Below, in pieces: positions 8,542 through 17,577 of a stretch of 64,000 nucleotides of DNA. The notes under the pieces are model-generated. The model was not told the origin of the DNA. It searched no databases and worked only from the letters and a program-made list of their open reading frames with translations. The translations under genes and the position numbers were made by a program. Source of the DNA: Sedimentibacter hydroxybenzoicus DSM 7310 (GTDB lineage: Bacteria; Bacillota; Clostridia; Tissierellales; Sedimentibacteraceae); the NCBI RefSeq assembly GCF_013403245.1, contig NZ_JACBNQ010000011.1, positions 1 to 64,000 of the forward strand. Reading direction: 5' to 3'. Position 1 is the stretch's first letter, and every line of letters starts with the position of its first letter.

Positions 8542-9495
8542 TCACTCCTTCCCTTCTCTTTCCTTTTCTGCATTTATTTTATCAATTCTTTCTAATATAT
8601 CTTCGATACCCAGCATCTTCGTCCAATTAGTTTCGATAAATTGTCCGTTTATCTTTCTGTACGGAGCTTCCGGTTTATCAACATATAAAAGCTCAGTCGT
8701 AAGACGACCCTTTAAGCATAGCGGACGACCATTGGCAGGGGGCTTGGCCACAACAGCCACATTCACTGTTCCTTTTGATTTTATTTCAAATTCGCAGCCA
8801 TACTGACAGGATTTACATTTTATTACTTTTGATGCTCCGTCCCATGCTCTTATTTTTCCCATGGCTCTCTTATCAACTAATGCACCTACAGGACATACCG
8901 TGACGCATCTGTTGCAGGATACACAGCTTGATTCTTCAAGTGTCTGGTCAAAATCTGCAATTATTTTGGTACTATATCCCCTCTCAGAGAAGGATAGAAC
9001 CATTCTGTCGCTCACCTGGGAACAGGTCCTTACGCATTTACCGCACAGGATGCATTTCGCATTATCCTTAAGAATGTACGGACTTGAAGTATCCAACAGC
9101 TGCGGTCGCATAGAACCACTATGGTCTCTGAATTTCAGTCCATATTCATAAGCGTATTTTTGTAAATAGCAATCTCCCGCCTTCTGGCATGTAAGACAAT
9201 CGTTCGGATGGCTGTCCAATAATAACTGTAATATATCCTTTCTTGTCTTTACAACCAAATCACTTTTAGTATGAATTACCATTCCATCTCTGACTCTTGT
9301 AGAACAGGATGTTTCAAGCTTATTGCTGCCTTCTATTTCAACAACACACAGGCGGCAGGCAGCCACCACATCAAGGTTGGGATCATAACAAAGAGCGGGT
9401 ATTTCAATATCAAGCTTTTTTGCAGCTTCCAATATAGAAATATTATTAGGTACCGTAATCTTTTGACCATCTATTATAATTTTAACATTTGCCAT
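8542..9495 (-). CDS. NuoG-like iron-sulfur subunit of the formate dehydrogenase complex
   Basis: 317 residues. It has a [2Fe-2S] domain (CYDPNLDVVAACRLC, ~36-50 and C64), a C-x2-C-x5-C His-Cys cluster site near 100, two ferredoxin motifs (CILCGKCVRTC and CVSCNRCVTVCPVG), then CKSCQYGCEF and CLKG, which is the start of a molybdopterin-oxidoreductase [4Fe-4S] domain, after which it stops. It therefore resembles the first third of the catalytic subunit encoded next to it and probably acts only in electron transfer. It lies 8 bp after the NuoF-like gene, and its stop is 4 bp before the GTG of fdhF. No catalytic domain is present. Confidence 0.85.
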   Translation of the reverse strand: MANVKIIIDGQKITVPNNISILEAAKKLDIEIPALCYDPNLDVVAACRLCVVEIEGSNKLETSCSTRVRDGMVIHTKSDLVVKTRKDILQLLLDSHPNDCLTCQKAGDCYLQKYAYEYGLKFRDHSGSMRPQLLDTSSPYILKDNAKCILCGKCVRTCSQVSDRMVLSFSERGYSTKIIADFDQTLEESSCVSCNRCVTVCPVGALVDKRAMGKIRAWDGASKVIKCKSCQYGCEFEIKSKGTVNVAVVAKPPANGRPLCLKGRLTTELLYVDKPEAPYRKINGQFIETNWTKMLGIEDILERIDKINAEKEREGKE

Positions 9496-9503
9496 CTCAA
9501 TAC

Positions 9504-11099
9504 CTATCCTTTCACCACTGCCTTTACCGGCTTAACAGGACATACCTCATAGCAGGTACCACACTTAATACAGACATCTTGATTTATCACGTGTCTTTCC
9601 TTTACCTTTCCCGTAATGCAAGAATCAACAGGGCAGCTTTTAGCACATCTGGTACACCCTATACAAGCCTCTGTTATGAAATATTTTATCAAAGGCCGGC
9701 AAGAGCCGGAAGGACATTTTTTCTCATTAATGTGCGCCTCATATTCATCTCTGAAATATTTTATTGTAGTAACTACCGGATTAGATGCGGTCTGTCCAAG
9801 CCCGCACAATGATGCTTTGCTTATCGTCTCGGAAAGGTCTTCCATCAGCTCAATATCTCCGTCTTCACCATGACCCGATACTATTCTCTCGAGAATTTCA
9901 AGCATTCTCTTTGTACCCTCTCTGCATGGTACGCATTTCCCACAAGACTCGTCAACCGTAAATTCCAAGAAAAATCTTGCTACATCTACCATGCAGGTAT
10001 CTTCATCCATAACTACCATACCGCCTGAACCCATGATGGAGCCTATTTTCCCCAGGGATTCAAAATCAACAGGTGTATCAATCAGATGTGCAGGTATGCA
10101 TCCTCCTGAAGGACCTCCTGTCTGAACTGCCTTAAAGCCTTTTCCGTCCTGTACTCCACCACCGATATCATAAACAATTTCCCTGAGGGGTGTACCCATT
10201 GGAACCTCAACAAGCCCTGCATTCTGAACCTTTCCCACTAAGGAAAACACCTTTGTTCCGGGAGATTTTTCAGTCCCTATACTTCTGAACCAGTCAACAC
10301 CCTTTTGAAATATTACAGGCACATTTGCATAGGTTTCAACATTATTTATTATAGTAGGCTTCTGCCACAAACCCTTATGTGCTGTTCTGTGAATCTTGGT
10401 TCTCGGCATACCTCTTTTACCTTCAATAGATTCTATAAGAGCCGTACCTTCTCCACAAACAAAGGCACCAGAGCCAAGGCGCAACTCTATATCAAAGCTG
10501 AAGCCTGTTCCTAAAATGTTGTTACCGAGTATTCCAAGCTCTTTCGCTTGCTCTATTGCAGTCCTGAGCCTTTTTACAGCTATGGGATACTCTGCTCGTA
10601 CATATATAAAGCCTTTATCAGCACCGACAGCATAGCCTCCTATCGCCATTCCCTCCAGCACTGAATGAGGGTCATTCTCCAAAATAGACCTGTCCATAAA
10701 TGCACCGGGGTCGCCCTCGTCTGCATTGCAAATCATGAACTTTTGATCAGCATCATATTTAAAGGCCTCATTCCATTTTCTGCCCGTCGGAAATCCTGCA
10801 CCGCCCCTGCCTCTGAGATTTGAAGCCATCATATCATCTATAATTTCACCGCTGCTTTTATTAAATAATATATTTGCCAGTGCCGAATAACCGTCTACTG
10901 CTATATAATCCTCAATCATCAAAGGATTTATAATCCCGCAGTTCTTAAGTGCAATTCTTACCTGTTTTTTATAATAATCTCCGTTTAAAACGATAGAGCC
11001 ATCCTCATTTATGTCTGCATTTCCTGCCTCGCCGACGCGTGCTTCAAGGATTGGTCTATGCTCCTTACGTATTTGCTGCAATCTTTCAAGTGTTAGCAC
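9504..11099 (-). CDS. NuoF-like flavoprotein subunit (NAD(P)H- and FMN-binding)
   Basis: 531 residues. It carries the NADH/FMN-binding core (LRGRGGAGFPTGRKW and CNADEGDPGAFMDR), an SLBB domain, the C-terminal [4Fe-4S] site (SCGKCVPCREGTKRM) and an added 2x[4Fe-4S] ferredoxin tail (CIGCTRCAKSCPV and CIKCGTCYEVCPV). This form, as in HydB/HylB/NfnB-type subunits of bifurcating hydrogenases and formate dehydrogenases, exchanges electrons with NAD(P)H. GTG 11099 is chosen because GGGGTG (11111-11106) is seven bases upstream; ATG 11114, overlapping the previous stop, is the alternative. The extra ferredoxin tail suggests contact with soluble ferredoxin, so electron bifurcation is plausible but not shown. 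Confidence 0.9.
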   Translation of the reverse strand: MLTLERLQQIRKEHRPILEARVGEAGNADINEDGSIVLNGDYYKKQVRIALKNCGIINPLMIEDYIAVDGYSALANILFNKSSGEIIDDMMASNLRGRGGAGFPTGRKWNEAFKYDADQKFMICNADEGDPGAFMDRSILENDPHSVLEGMAIGGYAVGADKGFIYVRAEYPIAVKRLRTAIEQAKELGILGNNILGTGFSFDIELRLGSGAFVCGEGTALIESIEGKRGMPRTKIHRTAHKGLWQKPTIINNVETYANVPVIFQKGVDWFRSIGTEKSPGTKVFSLVGKVQNAGLVEVPMGTPLREIVYDIGGGVQDGKGFKAVQTGGPSGGCIPAHLIDTPVDFESLGKIGSIMGSGGMVVMDEDTCMVDVARFFLEFTVDESCGKCVPCREGTKRMLEILERIVSGHGEDGDIELMEDLSETISKASLCGLGQTASNPVVTTIKYFRDEYEAHINEKKCPSGSCRPLIKYFITEACIGCTRCAKSCPVDSCITGKVKERHVINQDVCIKCGTCYEVCPVKPVKAVVKG

Positions 11100-11103
11100 T
11101 TTT

Positions 11104-11598
11104 CTACACCCCATTTCTATACTTTTCAATCAATTCTTTTACCTTATTCTTCGTAACCTTAGCGTATACGTCATCATTGATGACTATAACAGGTGCGAGG
11201 CTGCAGTCACCGACACATCTCGTAGAATCAATTGAAAATTTCAGATCGAGTGTAGTACTTCCTGCCTTTATACCGAGGATCGTTTCAATCTCCTCCAATA
11301 TAGCTTGTGCACCCTTTACATAGCAAGCTGTACCAAGACATACGCTTATAATGTTTTTTCCTTTAGGTATAAAAGAAAATTGTGAATAGAATGTAGCAAC
11401 TCCATAAATTTCAGCCATTGGAATTTTTAAAGTTCTTGATATTAATTGCATGATTTCTCTAGGCAAATAACCAAAAAGCTCCTGTGCCTCCTGCAATACC
11501 GGCATAAGCGCTCCGGGGATTTCCCTATGATCTTGTATGAACATTTTGAAGCTTTCAATTTTTTCTTTGTTTTTTTCTTTGTCAAATACAAACTCCAT
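11104..11598 (-). CDS. NuoE-like [2Fe-2S] thioredoxin-fold subunit
   Basis: 164 residues with the NuoE/HydC fold. An N-terminal helical domain (~1-75) is followed by the thioredoxin-like domain with four cluster cysteines in CLGTACYVKG and CVGDCSLAPV. ATG 11598 has an AAGGAG site. First gene of the electron-transfer set; its stop lies just before the NuoF-like start. It partners the NuoF-like subunit in electron transfer between NAD(P)H and the iron-sulfur chain. Confidence 0.9.
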   Translation of the reverse strand: MEFVFDKEKNKEKIESFKMFIQDHREIPGALMPVLQEAQELFGYLPREIMQLISRTLKIPMAEIYGVATFYSQFSFIPKGKNIISVCLGTACYVKGAQAILEEIETILGIKAGSTTLDLKFSIDSTRCVGDCSLAPVIVINDDVYAKVTKNKVKELIEKYRNGV

Positions 11599-11622
11599 CC
11601 TTGTTCTCCTTATTGAAATGAG

Positions 11623-11653
11623 ACAGCCGACACAATTATTTAGTGTCGGCTGT
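11623..11653. terminator. Hairpin between fhs and the formate dehydrogenase genes
   Basis: Perfect 11-bp arms ACAGCCGACAC (11623-11633) and GTGTCGGCTGT (11643-11653), but no clear T tract on either side. It may be a weak terminator or processing site allowing fhs to be expressed at a different level from the genes downstream. Confidence 0.55.
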
Positions 11654-11681
11654 ATTCAGATGTTTGAATAATAAATACTGT

Positions 11682-13367
11682 CTAAAACAGTCCCTTTATC
11701 TTTCCGTCTACATCAACATCTATGGTTTCTGCTGCAGGAACCTTAGGAAGTCCCGGCATTTTCATTATATCTCCTGTAAGTGCTACCAAAAATCCTGCTC
11801 CTGCAGATATTGTAATATCTCTTATTGTAATTTTAAAATTAGTCGGTCTTCCCAATACTTTAGGATCATCAGTCAATGAATACTGATTTTTAGCCATACA
11901 TATTGGCATATTACTAAATCCAAGCTTTTCAATATTTGCTATTTCCTTATTTGCTTTCGGAGCAAATTCTACATCATATGCACCGTAAAGCTTAGTTGCT
12001 ATTGATTTAATTTTTTCTTTTACAGATAGATTTAAGTCATATGCAAATTCTAACTCACCCGGCTTTTCAGTTAATCTTATAACCTCATTAGCAAGCTCCT
12101 GACCGCCCTTGCTTCCCTTGCCCCAAACCTCGGACAATGCAACATTTACACCTAATTCCTTGCATTTTTCTTTAATTAAGTTAAGTTCTTCATCTGTATC
12201 TGTCGGGAATTTATTTATAGCGACAACCGCAGGAAGCTTAAATACCTGAGTAATATTTTCAACATGCTTCAGTAAATTTGGAAGTCCTTTTTCTAATGCA
12301 GCTAAATTTTCCGCACCTAAATCCGCTTTTGCAACTCCACCATTATATTTCAAAGCTTTTACTGTAGCAACGATAACTACGGCACTTGGTTTTAAACCTG
12401 TTTTACGGCATTTTATATCTATAAATTTTTCGGCTCCCAAATCCGCTCCAAAGCCTGCCTCAGTAACTACATAATCAGCAATTTTACTTGCCATTTTTGT
12501 AGCAATAACACTGTTACAGCCGTGAGCTATATTTGCAAAGGGTCCTCCGTGTATAAATGCGGCAGTACCTTCCAATGTCTGAACTAAATTTGGTTTTAAT
12601 GCATCCTTCAGTAGTGCAGCCATAGCACCCTCTGCCTTTAACTGACCTGCTGTAACTGCTTCACCGCTTCTGCTGTATGCAACAACTATTTTTGATAAAT
12701 TTTCTTTTAATTCCAGTATATCATTAGATAAGCAGAAAATGGCCATTACTTCAGAGGCAACGGTAATATCAAATCCATCCTCTCTTACTACTCCCTCTGT
12801 TTTTCCGCCAAGGCCGTCAACTATTCTTCTCAGCTGTCTGTCATTCATATCAACAGCTCTTCTCCATACAATTCTTCTTGTATCTATATCCAGCTCATTG
12901 CCTTGATGGATATGGTTATCAATCATTGCCGCAAGAAGATTGTTTGCCGCACCTATTGCATGGAAATCACCTGTAAAGTGAAGGTTAATATCTTCCATAG
13001 GAACGACCTGAGCATATCCTCCGCCTGCTGCTCCGCCTTTGACACCGAATACAGGTCCTAAGGATGGTTCACGAAGTGCTATTATTGTTTTTTGTCCTAA
13101 ACTTGAAAGTGAGTCCCCCAAACCGATGGTTGTTGTTGTTTTACCTTCGCCTGCAGGAGTGGGATTAATGGCTGAAACTAATATAAGCTTAGCATCTTCG
13201 TTATCTTTTAATTCGTTTTGTAAATATCTAAAGTCTATTTTAGCTTTATATTTACCGTAATTTTCTACATACTGATCGGGTATACCTATTTTTTCAGCTA
13301 TGTTGTTAATTACCTGCATAGTTGCTTGCTGTGCAATTTCAATATCACTTAAAAATTTATCTGGCAT
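11682..13367 (-). CDS. fhs: Formate-tetrahydrofolate ligase
   Basis: 561 residues, the usual length for the monofunctional bacterial enzyme, which makes 10-formyl-THF from formate, ATP and THF. Seen: the ATP loop [14 protein letters not shown], the [14 protein letters not shown] segment, [15 protein letters not shown] and a C-terminal [20 protein letters not shown] typical of the family. ATG 13367 has an AGGAGG site. It is transcribed toward the formate dehydrogenase genes 83 bp away, linking production or use of formate with entry into the folate C1 pool (Wood-Ljungdahl methyl branch, or purine and amino-acid degradation). No other folate-branch genes are in the window. Confidence 0.97.
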   Translation of the reverse strand: MPDKFLSDIEIAQQATMQVINNIAEKIGIPDQYVENYGKYKAKIDFRYLQNELKDNEDAKLILVSAINPTPAGEGKTTTTIGLGDSLSSLGQKTIIALREPSLGPVFGVKGGAAGGGYAQVVPMEDINLHFTGDFHAIGAANNLLAAMIDNHIHQGNELDIDTRRIVWRRAVDMNDRQLRRIVDGLGGKTEGVVREDGFDITVASEVMAIFCLSNDILELKENLSKIVVAYSRSGEAVTAGQLKAEGAMAALLKDALKPNLVQTLEGTAAFIHGGPFANIAHGCNSVIATKMASKIADYVVTEAGFGADLGAEKFIDIKCRKTGLKPSAVVIVATVKALKYNGGVAKADLGAENLAALEKGLPNLLKHVENITQVFKLPAVVAINKFPTDTDEELNLIKEKCKELGVNVALSEVWGKGSKGGQELANEVIRLTEKPGELEFAYDLNLSVKEKIKSIATKLYGAYDVEFAPKANKEIANIEKLGFSNMPICMAKNQYSLTDDPKVLGRPTNFKITIRDITISAGAGFLVALTGDIMKMPGLPKVPAAETIDVDVDGKIKGLF

Positions 13368-13471
13368 TGCTCCTCCTAAAAAATGTTATCGTTTTTATAA
13401 TATTTATAAAAAATATATTTGTATTATATTATAAAGTATGATAGTATAAAATACAATTTATTTAATATTTA

Positions 13472-13562
13472 ACAGAGTAGGCAAGGTGCGTTAAGTGTTA
13501 GGGGATGGGATGTCGCCCTTAAACGAAAGCTTTACGCTGCGGTATCTTGTCGCTTCCGCTGT
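13472..13562 (+). ncRNA. Tetrahydrofolate (THF) riboswitch
   Basis: The conserved blocks of the folE/folT-type THF aptamer occur in order: GAGTAG (13475-13480), GCGTTAAGTG (13488-13497), GGGATGTC (13507-13514), ACGAA (13523-13527), GCGGT (13539-13543) and TCCGCT (13555-13560). The two flanks pair to close the aptamer. It sits 70 bp before the folate transporter start codon, the usual genetic context of this riboswitch class. Confidence 0.9.
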
Positions 13563-13566
13563 ATTT

Positions 13567-13631
13567 GAGGATAATTACAGTGTTATCCTCCTATATTGTG
13601 CGGAGGTATTATTGCTCAAGAAGGAGGATAA
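13567..13631 (+). promoter_or_regulatory. Expression platform: Shine-Dalgarno / anti-Shine-Dalgarno switch
   Basis: TTATCCTCCT (13583-13592) is perfectly complementary over 10 nt to the folT ribosome site AGGAGGATAA (13622-13631), and its first 8 nt are also complementary to GAGGATAA (13567-13574) just after the aptamer. The three segments are mutually exclusive partners, so ligand binding could decide whether the ribosome site is hidden. A further CCTCC/GGAGG pair (13587-13606) is possible. Confidence 0.75.
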
Positions 13632-13632
13632 T

Positions 13633-14376
13633 ATGAGAAATAATACAGCACAAAAATTCACATCATTAAAGATTGTGAGAGCCGGGCTTTTTATAGCCAT
13701 GAGCTTAGTTCTTAAGGTTATGTTTGAGGTTTATATACCACTTGGGGGAATTCCGGCGCTGCGTATAAACTTCGCATCTATACCCTTAATGTTATCAGGA
13801 ATAGTGTTAGGTCCGGCAACCGGATTCCTGGCAGGTGCGTCAGCAGACTTGATTAATTTTATGGTTAAACCCGGCGGTCCGTTTTTCCCCGGTTTTACAT
13901 TAGCCAGCGGTTTAACCGGATTATTGCCCGGCTTGATTTATAAGTATACAAAAAAAGATATAAATTATAATTTTTTAAATACAATTTTTATATCGCTTTT
14001 ATCTGTTAGCTTCGTATCAATATTCATTTATCAAGGTCTGTTAACCTTTGATAACGGTATAATGTATAACGGAAACTCTTTGAATCCTATTTATATAGCA
14101 GGATTTTTTGCTTTAGTGTTAATTTATTTAATTATTCCCATAAAAATAACATCCAAGCACAGTGATTACAATATGAATAAAATTGTTTTTACTGTCAGTG
14201 TTACACAATTGATAACCTCAATTATATTGAATACTTACTTTTTAACTATTTTATACGGAAAGGGAATAATGGCATGGCTGCCGGCAAGAGTGTTAACAAA
14301 CTTCTTTATGATACCTTTGTATTCAATAATAATAGTGGCAATATTGAATGCATTTAAAAAGTTAGAGAAATCCTAA
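13633..14376 (+). CDS. folT: Folate-specific ECF transporter S component
   Basis: 247 residues with about six membrane segments; the N-terminal half (SLKIVRAGLFIAMSLVLKVM and GIPALRINFASIPLMLSGI, then GPATGFLAGASADLI) is the FolT/ECF S-component pattern. Such proteins bind folate and work with a shared energising module encoded elsewhere. ATG 13633 has an AAGGAGG site. A longer open frame back to 13495 would run through the riboswitch and is rejected. Control by the THF riboswitch supports the folate assignment. The 3' end overlaps the convergent flavoprotein gene by 4 bp. Confidence 0.9.
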   Translation: MRNNTAQKFTSLKIVRAGLFIAMSLVLKVMFEVYIPLGGIPALRINFASIPLMLSGIVLGPATGFLAGASADLINFMVKPGGPFFPGFTLASGLTGLLPGLIYKYTKKDINYNFLNTIFISLLSVSFVSIFIYQGLLTFDNGIMYNGNSLNPIYIAGFFALVLIYLIIPIKITSKHSDYNMNKIVFTVSVTQLITSIILNTYFLTILYGKGIMAWLPARVLTNFFMIPLYSIIIVAILNAFKKLEKS

Positions 14377-15596
14377 CCCAAATTTTTATTAATTGCATCC
14401 GCCGCCAATTTTGCTGTTGAAAATGCTGCCTGAATGTTAAAACCACCCGTATCACCGTCGTAATCAATTACCTCACCTGCAAAATAAAGGTGGGGTATTA
14501 TTTTTGACTCCATGGTTTTCGTATTAATTTCTTCTGTTGATACTCCACCCTTTGTAACCATGGATACATGGAAACCGCCTAACTTTTCAATCTTGAAAGG
14601 GTAATTTGAAATCAGCTCGATTAATTTCTTTCTTTTGTTTTTATCTAACTGGCTGCATTTTATTTCTTCATCAGCATTTACCAGCCCCATAATCTTTTCA
14701 ATGAAACGTTTTGGTAAATCATATTTTCTTAAAGCAGTTTTAATATTAATTTTACCTGACGCTAAAATTAAATTCTCAAAATCCTTTTTAAATTCTTCAC
14801 TGTTTTTAAAGGTCGTAAAATTAATTTTCAATATATCTCCCTTTTCCATATACCTTGAATTATTCAAAATAACAGGACCTGATATGCTCACGTGGGTAAA
14901 CAGAAAATCGCCTCTGAATTCATTTATTTTTTTATTGTTTCTCCATAATGTCACACTTATATTTTTGAATGAAATTCCCGGTATATCCTTAAAACCATAG
15001 TTGTCCGTGTAAACAGGAGTCAAGCTTTCCGTCGGCTTTTCAATTTTATGACCCAAGTTTTGAGCGAGCTTATATCCGTCACCTGTTGAACCGGTGTTTG
15101 GATATGACTTCCCTCCTGTGGCAATTATTACATTATGACCGCTAAAGGAAGATTTTGAAGTTTTCACAGTGAAAAATTTATTTTCATGATACATTACGTT
15201 TTCTACGGTTGAATCATATATAAATTCCACGCCGCTTTTTCTGCAGCAAAAAATTAATGTGTTTAATATATCCTCAGCTTTTAATGATTCCGGAAATACC
15301 TTTTCGTCTTCTCTTATGAAGCTTTTAACACCATGCTTATCAAAAAATTCTATCGTGTCAATATTCGACAAGTTAAAAAGAGCAGATTTTAAAAACCTGC
15401 CCCTATTGCCATATCTTTTTAAAAACTCGTCCAAATTACAATTATTTGTATAGTTGCACTGACCTGCACCCGATATGAGAAGCTTTTGACCCGGTGCAGT
15501 ATTTTTTTCAATTAATAAAACTTTTTTGAATTTAACAGAAAGTGCGCTGAATAATCCTGCCGCTCCTGCTCCTATTATTATTACATCGTATATCAT
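14373..15596 (-). CDS. NAD(P)/FAD-dependent oxidoreductase, HI0933/YhiN family
   Basis: 407 residues. The N-terminus is a Rossmann dinucleotide site (VIIIGAGAAGLFSAL), followed by GQKLLISGAGQCNYTN, which is characteristic of HI0933-like flavoproteins, and the C-terminus has FAGEVIDYDGDTGGFNIQAA. Members include YhiN, BaiN-type enzymes and aminoacetone oxidases, and the physiological reaction is generally unsettled. The ATG overlaps the stop of the S-layer-homology gene (ATGA), so the two are translationally coupled. The protein has no export signal, so it acts in the cytoplasm. Confidence 0.88.
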   Translation of the reverse strand: MIYDVIIIGAGAAGLFSALSVKFKKVLLIEKNTAPGQKLLISGAGQCNYTNNCNLDEFLKRYGNRGRFLKSALFNLSNIDTIEFFDKHGVKSFIREDEKVFPESLKAEDILNTLIFCCRKSGVEFIYDSTVENVMYHENKFFTVKTSKSSFSGHNVIIATGGKSYPNTGSTGDGYKLAQNLGHKIEKPTESLTPVYTDNYGFKDIPGISFKNISVTLWRNNKKINEFRGDFLFTHVSISGPVILNNSRYMEKGDILKINFTTFKNSEEFKKDFENLILASGKINIKTALRKYDLPKRFIEKIMGLVNADEEIKCSQLDKNKRKKLIELISNYPFKIEKLGGFHVSMVTKGGVSTEEINTKTMESKIIPHLYFAGEVIDYDGDTGGFNIQAAFSTAKLAADAINKNLG

Positions 15597-17431
15597 TCTG
15601 ATATTATTATGGTTACAGCCACATATTCTCCGTTCTGAGAAGTAGCGGTGCTGGATATATATTGTCCTTCCTCTAGGTTTCTTAAATACCTTGTATTGCC
15701 TGATATATTAATTATTTTCGTGCTGTCTGTTACATTTAAATATACGAGTTCAGGTTGACCGCTTCCTGTACTTGTATTTTGCATCATTATTATTTTATCT
15801 TTTGTATTAACAAAAATTACCTTACCGGAAAAATTCGTTACAGACTGAAGCTCTGATGCCTCAATTGTAACAATTTCACCTCCGGAGGTATTGATATTGA
15901 CATCGTATCCTACTCTCAGATCATTAATGGATGCAGTTTTATTTCCAAGTGTTACAATAACATTTTTGCTTATGGAGTATTGTTCAACATCTCCATCCTC
16001 GTCGGTAATTTTCAATTTGCTTTCCGAGCCTAATATAATCTCTTTTATGATTCCGCTCATTTCAGCTTCCTTGGCAACAGTGTTAATTTCAATCATATCA
16101 TCATACTCAGTCGTAACGATGACTTCATCCCCAACCCTTACCTGATCGAAGCTTGATGCTTTATCATTCCTCGTAACTTCTACATCACTGTTAAATTTAA
16201 ATGTTTTTACTTCATCCTTCTCCATCTTTACAGAAATCGTAATAGGATACTTAGAATAATCTATTTTGGAAATTACGCCTTCATATTCTTTAATGCGGCT
16301 GACAGCATTAACCTGATAAACCTTTCCATCATCCAGCAGAAGTGTAACTTCATCATTCTTATTTAGTTTTCGCAGTTCAACCTCTTTGCCGTCAAGATAA
16401 ACCTTAGCATCCGAAGGTATTCTATATTGCAGCTTATCCTTATCATCATCAATTATTGTCAAGGATGCAGGTGATGCATAGGCAACTATGGATATTCTGC
16501 CGATTTTAACCTCTTTCGAGTTATCTACCTCAATGCTTATAGCTAATCTGTCCTCGTCTATCTTGCAGTTTACAATCATGTCTTTTTTTAAATCAGAAAA
16601 GTCTCTTGATCTCTTATTTATGGTTATCTTTGTATCGTCATCTATTCTTACAATATTTTCTTTTCCGCTTTCATTTTTGATATATATGTATGTTTCATTT
16701 TTAGATGATGAAAGCTGAGAGATTATGCCGCTTTCGACCGTTGTTTTTGCAAAATTCTCAAATTCGGGATACACGTCATTATCCTGTAAATAATCGTAGG
16801 CTTTATCTATAACGGTTGCTACCTCAGCCCTTGTTATTTTGTTGGTAGGATTAACATTCTTTTTATCGTCTCCCTGCATTATTTCTTTATCATACATTAC
16901 GTATACATACGGTCTTGCTGAAGCAGATATTTTGGCCGCATCGGTAAATGGAAGAGAATACACCTTCAAATCCTGCGCTTCTTTTCCTAATAGCATTGCT
17001 TTAGTTAAAAGTACAGCTATTTCTTCTCTCGATGCATCCTGAAAAATTGTTTTTTTAGAGAACATATCTTCAATACCTTTTTCAGAAACAACTCCCAATT
17101 CAATTATTATCGATAAATATTCGAATGACCAATCATAACCTTTCGTATTAAGCATACGATCAAAGCTTGATTCATATTCTTCAATTATTTGTTCTCTTAA
17201 ATCCTCCTCAATGTCATATAATCTTGACATCATTATCAATGCTTCTAAAACCGTAACATTGTTATCCGGTTTAAATGTTTTATCATCATAACCGGCAACC
17301 AAACCGTTGTTTGCAACTCTCTCTATGTATCCTTTAGCCCAATGATTTGAAATGTCTGTGAATGTTACCGCATTTACTGTCATTGAAAGGACTAAAGAAA
17401 GAACAATTACCAGCAATATAACCTTTTTCAT
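15593..17431 (-). CDS. S-layer-homology (SLH) domain cell-surface protein
   Basis: 612 residues. A signal peptide (MKKVILLVIVLSLVLSM) precedes an SLH domain (~25-75, FTDISNHWAKGYIERVANNG, GYDDKTFKPDN), a degenerate middle SLH (~85-150) and a third (~160-225, GDDKKNVNPTNKITRAEVA). SLH domains anchor proteins to pyruvylated wall polymers. The remaining ~380 residues are rich in Asp, Glu, Lys and Val and look like repeated small beta domains (segments such as GRISIVAYASPASL, GVISKIDYSKYPITI and GIIKEIILGSESKL, each near an R/K-G-D-E-V motif), with no enzyme signature. ATG 17431 has AGGAGG; the upstream extension to 17476 is not a signal sequence. It is coupled to the flavoprotein gene by a 4-bp overlap. 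Confidence 0.87.
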   Translation of the reverse strand: MKKVILLVIVLSLVLSMTVNAVTFTDISNHWAKGYIERVANNGLVAGYDDKTFKPDNNVTVLEALIMMSRLYDIEEDLREQIIEEYESSFDRMLNTKGYDWSFEYLSIIIELGVVSEKGIEDMFSKKTIFQDASREEIAVLLTKAMLLGKEAQDLKVYSLPFTDAAKISASARPYVYVMYDKEIMQGDDKKNVNPTNKITRAEVATVIDKAYDYLQDNDVYPEFENFAKTTVESGIISQLSSSKNETYIYIKNESGKENIVRIDDDTKITINKRSRDFSDLKKDMIVNCKIDEDRLAISIEVDNSKEVKIGRISIVAYASPASLTIIDDDKDKLQYRIPSDAKVYLDGKEVELRKLNKNDEVTLLLDDGKVYQVNAVSRIKEYEGVISKIDYSKYPITISVKMEKDEVKTFKFNSDVEVTRNDKASSFDQVRVGDEVIVTTEYDDMIEINTVAKEAEMSGIIKEIILGSESKLKITDEDGDVEQYSISKNVIVTLGNKTASINDLRVGYDVNINTSGGEIVTIEASELQSVTNFSGKVIFVNTKDKIIMMQNTSTGSGQPELVYLNVTDSTKIINISGNTRYLRNLEEGQYISSTATSQNGEYVAVTIIISE

Positions 17432-17459
17432 AGTGCCTCCTATACCCATATTTTTAAAA

Positions 17460-17494
17460 ATTATATCACAAAACAATCATTCCCGCAATTAATT
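17460..17494 (-). promoter_or_regulatory. Possible promoter of the SLH gene
   Basis: A consensus -10 TATAAT (17465-17460) lies about 29 bp before the start codon; the -35 region 17 bp away (TTGCGG) is poor. Weak evidence. Confidence 0.35.
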
Positions 17495-17520
17495 CTTAAT
17501 TCGACAATTCAATTTTACTA

Positions 17521-17548
17521 TTGACATATCATTAATTTATGATAAATT
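17521..17548 (+). promoter_or_regulatory. Promoter of the aro operon with an overlapping dyad
   Basis: TTGACA at 17521-17526 with TAAATT (17543-17548) 16 bp away. The perfect 15-nt dyad AATTTAT-G-ATAAATT (17534-17548) covers the -10 region and could be a repressor site. No T-box or leader peptide fits in this short upstream region. Confidence 0.5.
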
Positions 17549-17577
17549 TTAATCATGACAAATAATTGGAGTGCCAT

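Noticed and set aside
5868-8573. Formate dehydrogenase gene as a pseudogene broken by a stop
   Set aside because: The stop is UGA at the exact catalytic Sec position, the frame continues without shift, and a SECIS hairpin follows.
13495-13632. N-terminal extension of the folate transporter
   Set aside because: It runs through the THF riboswitch and the switch hairpins; ATG 13633 has a proper ribosome site and starts the family homology.
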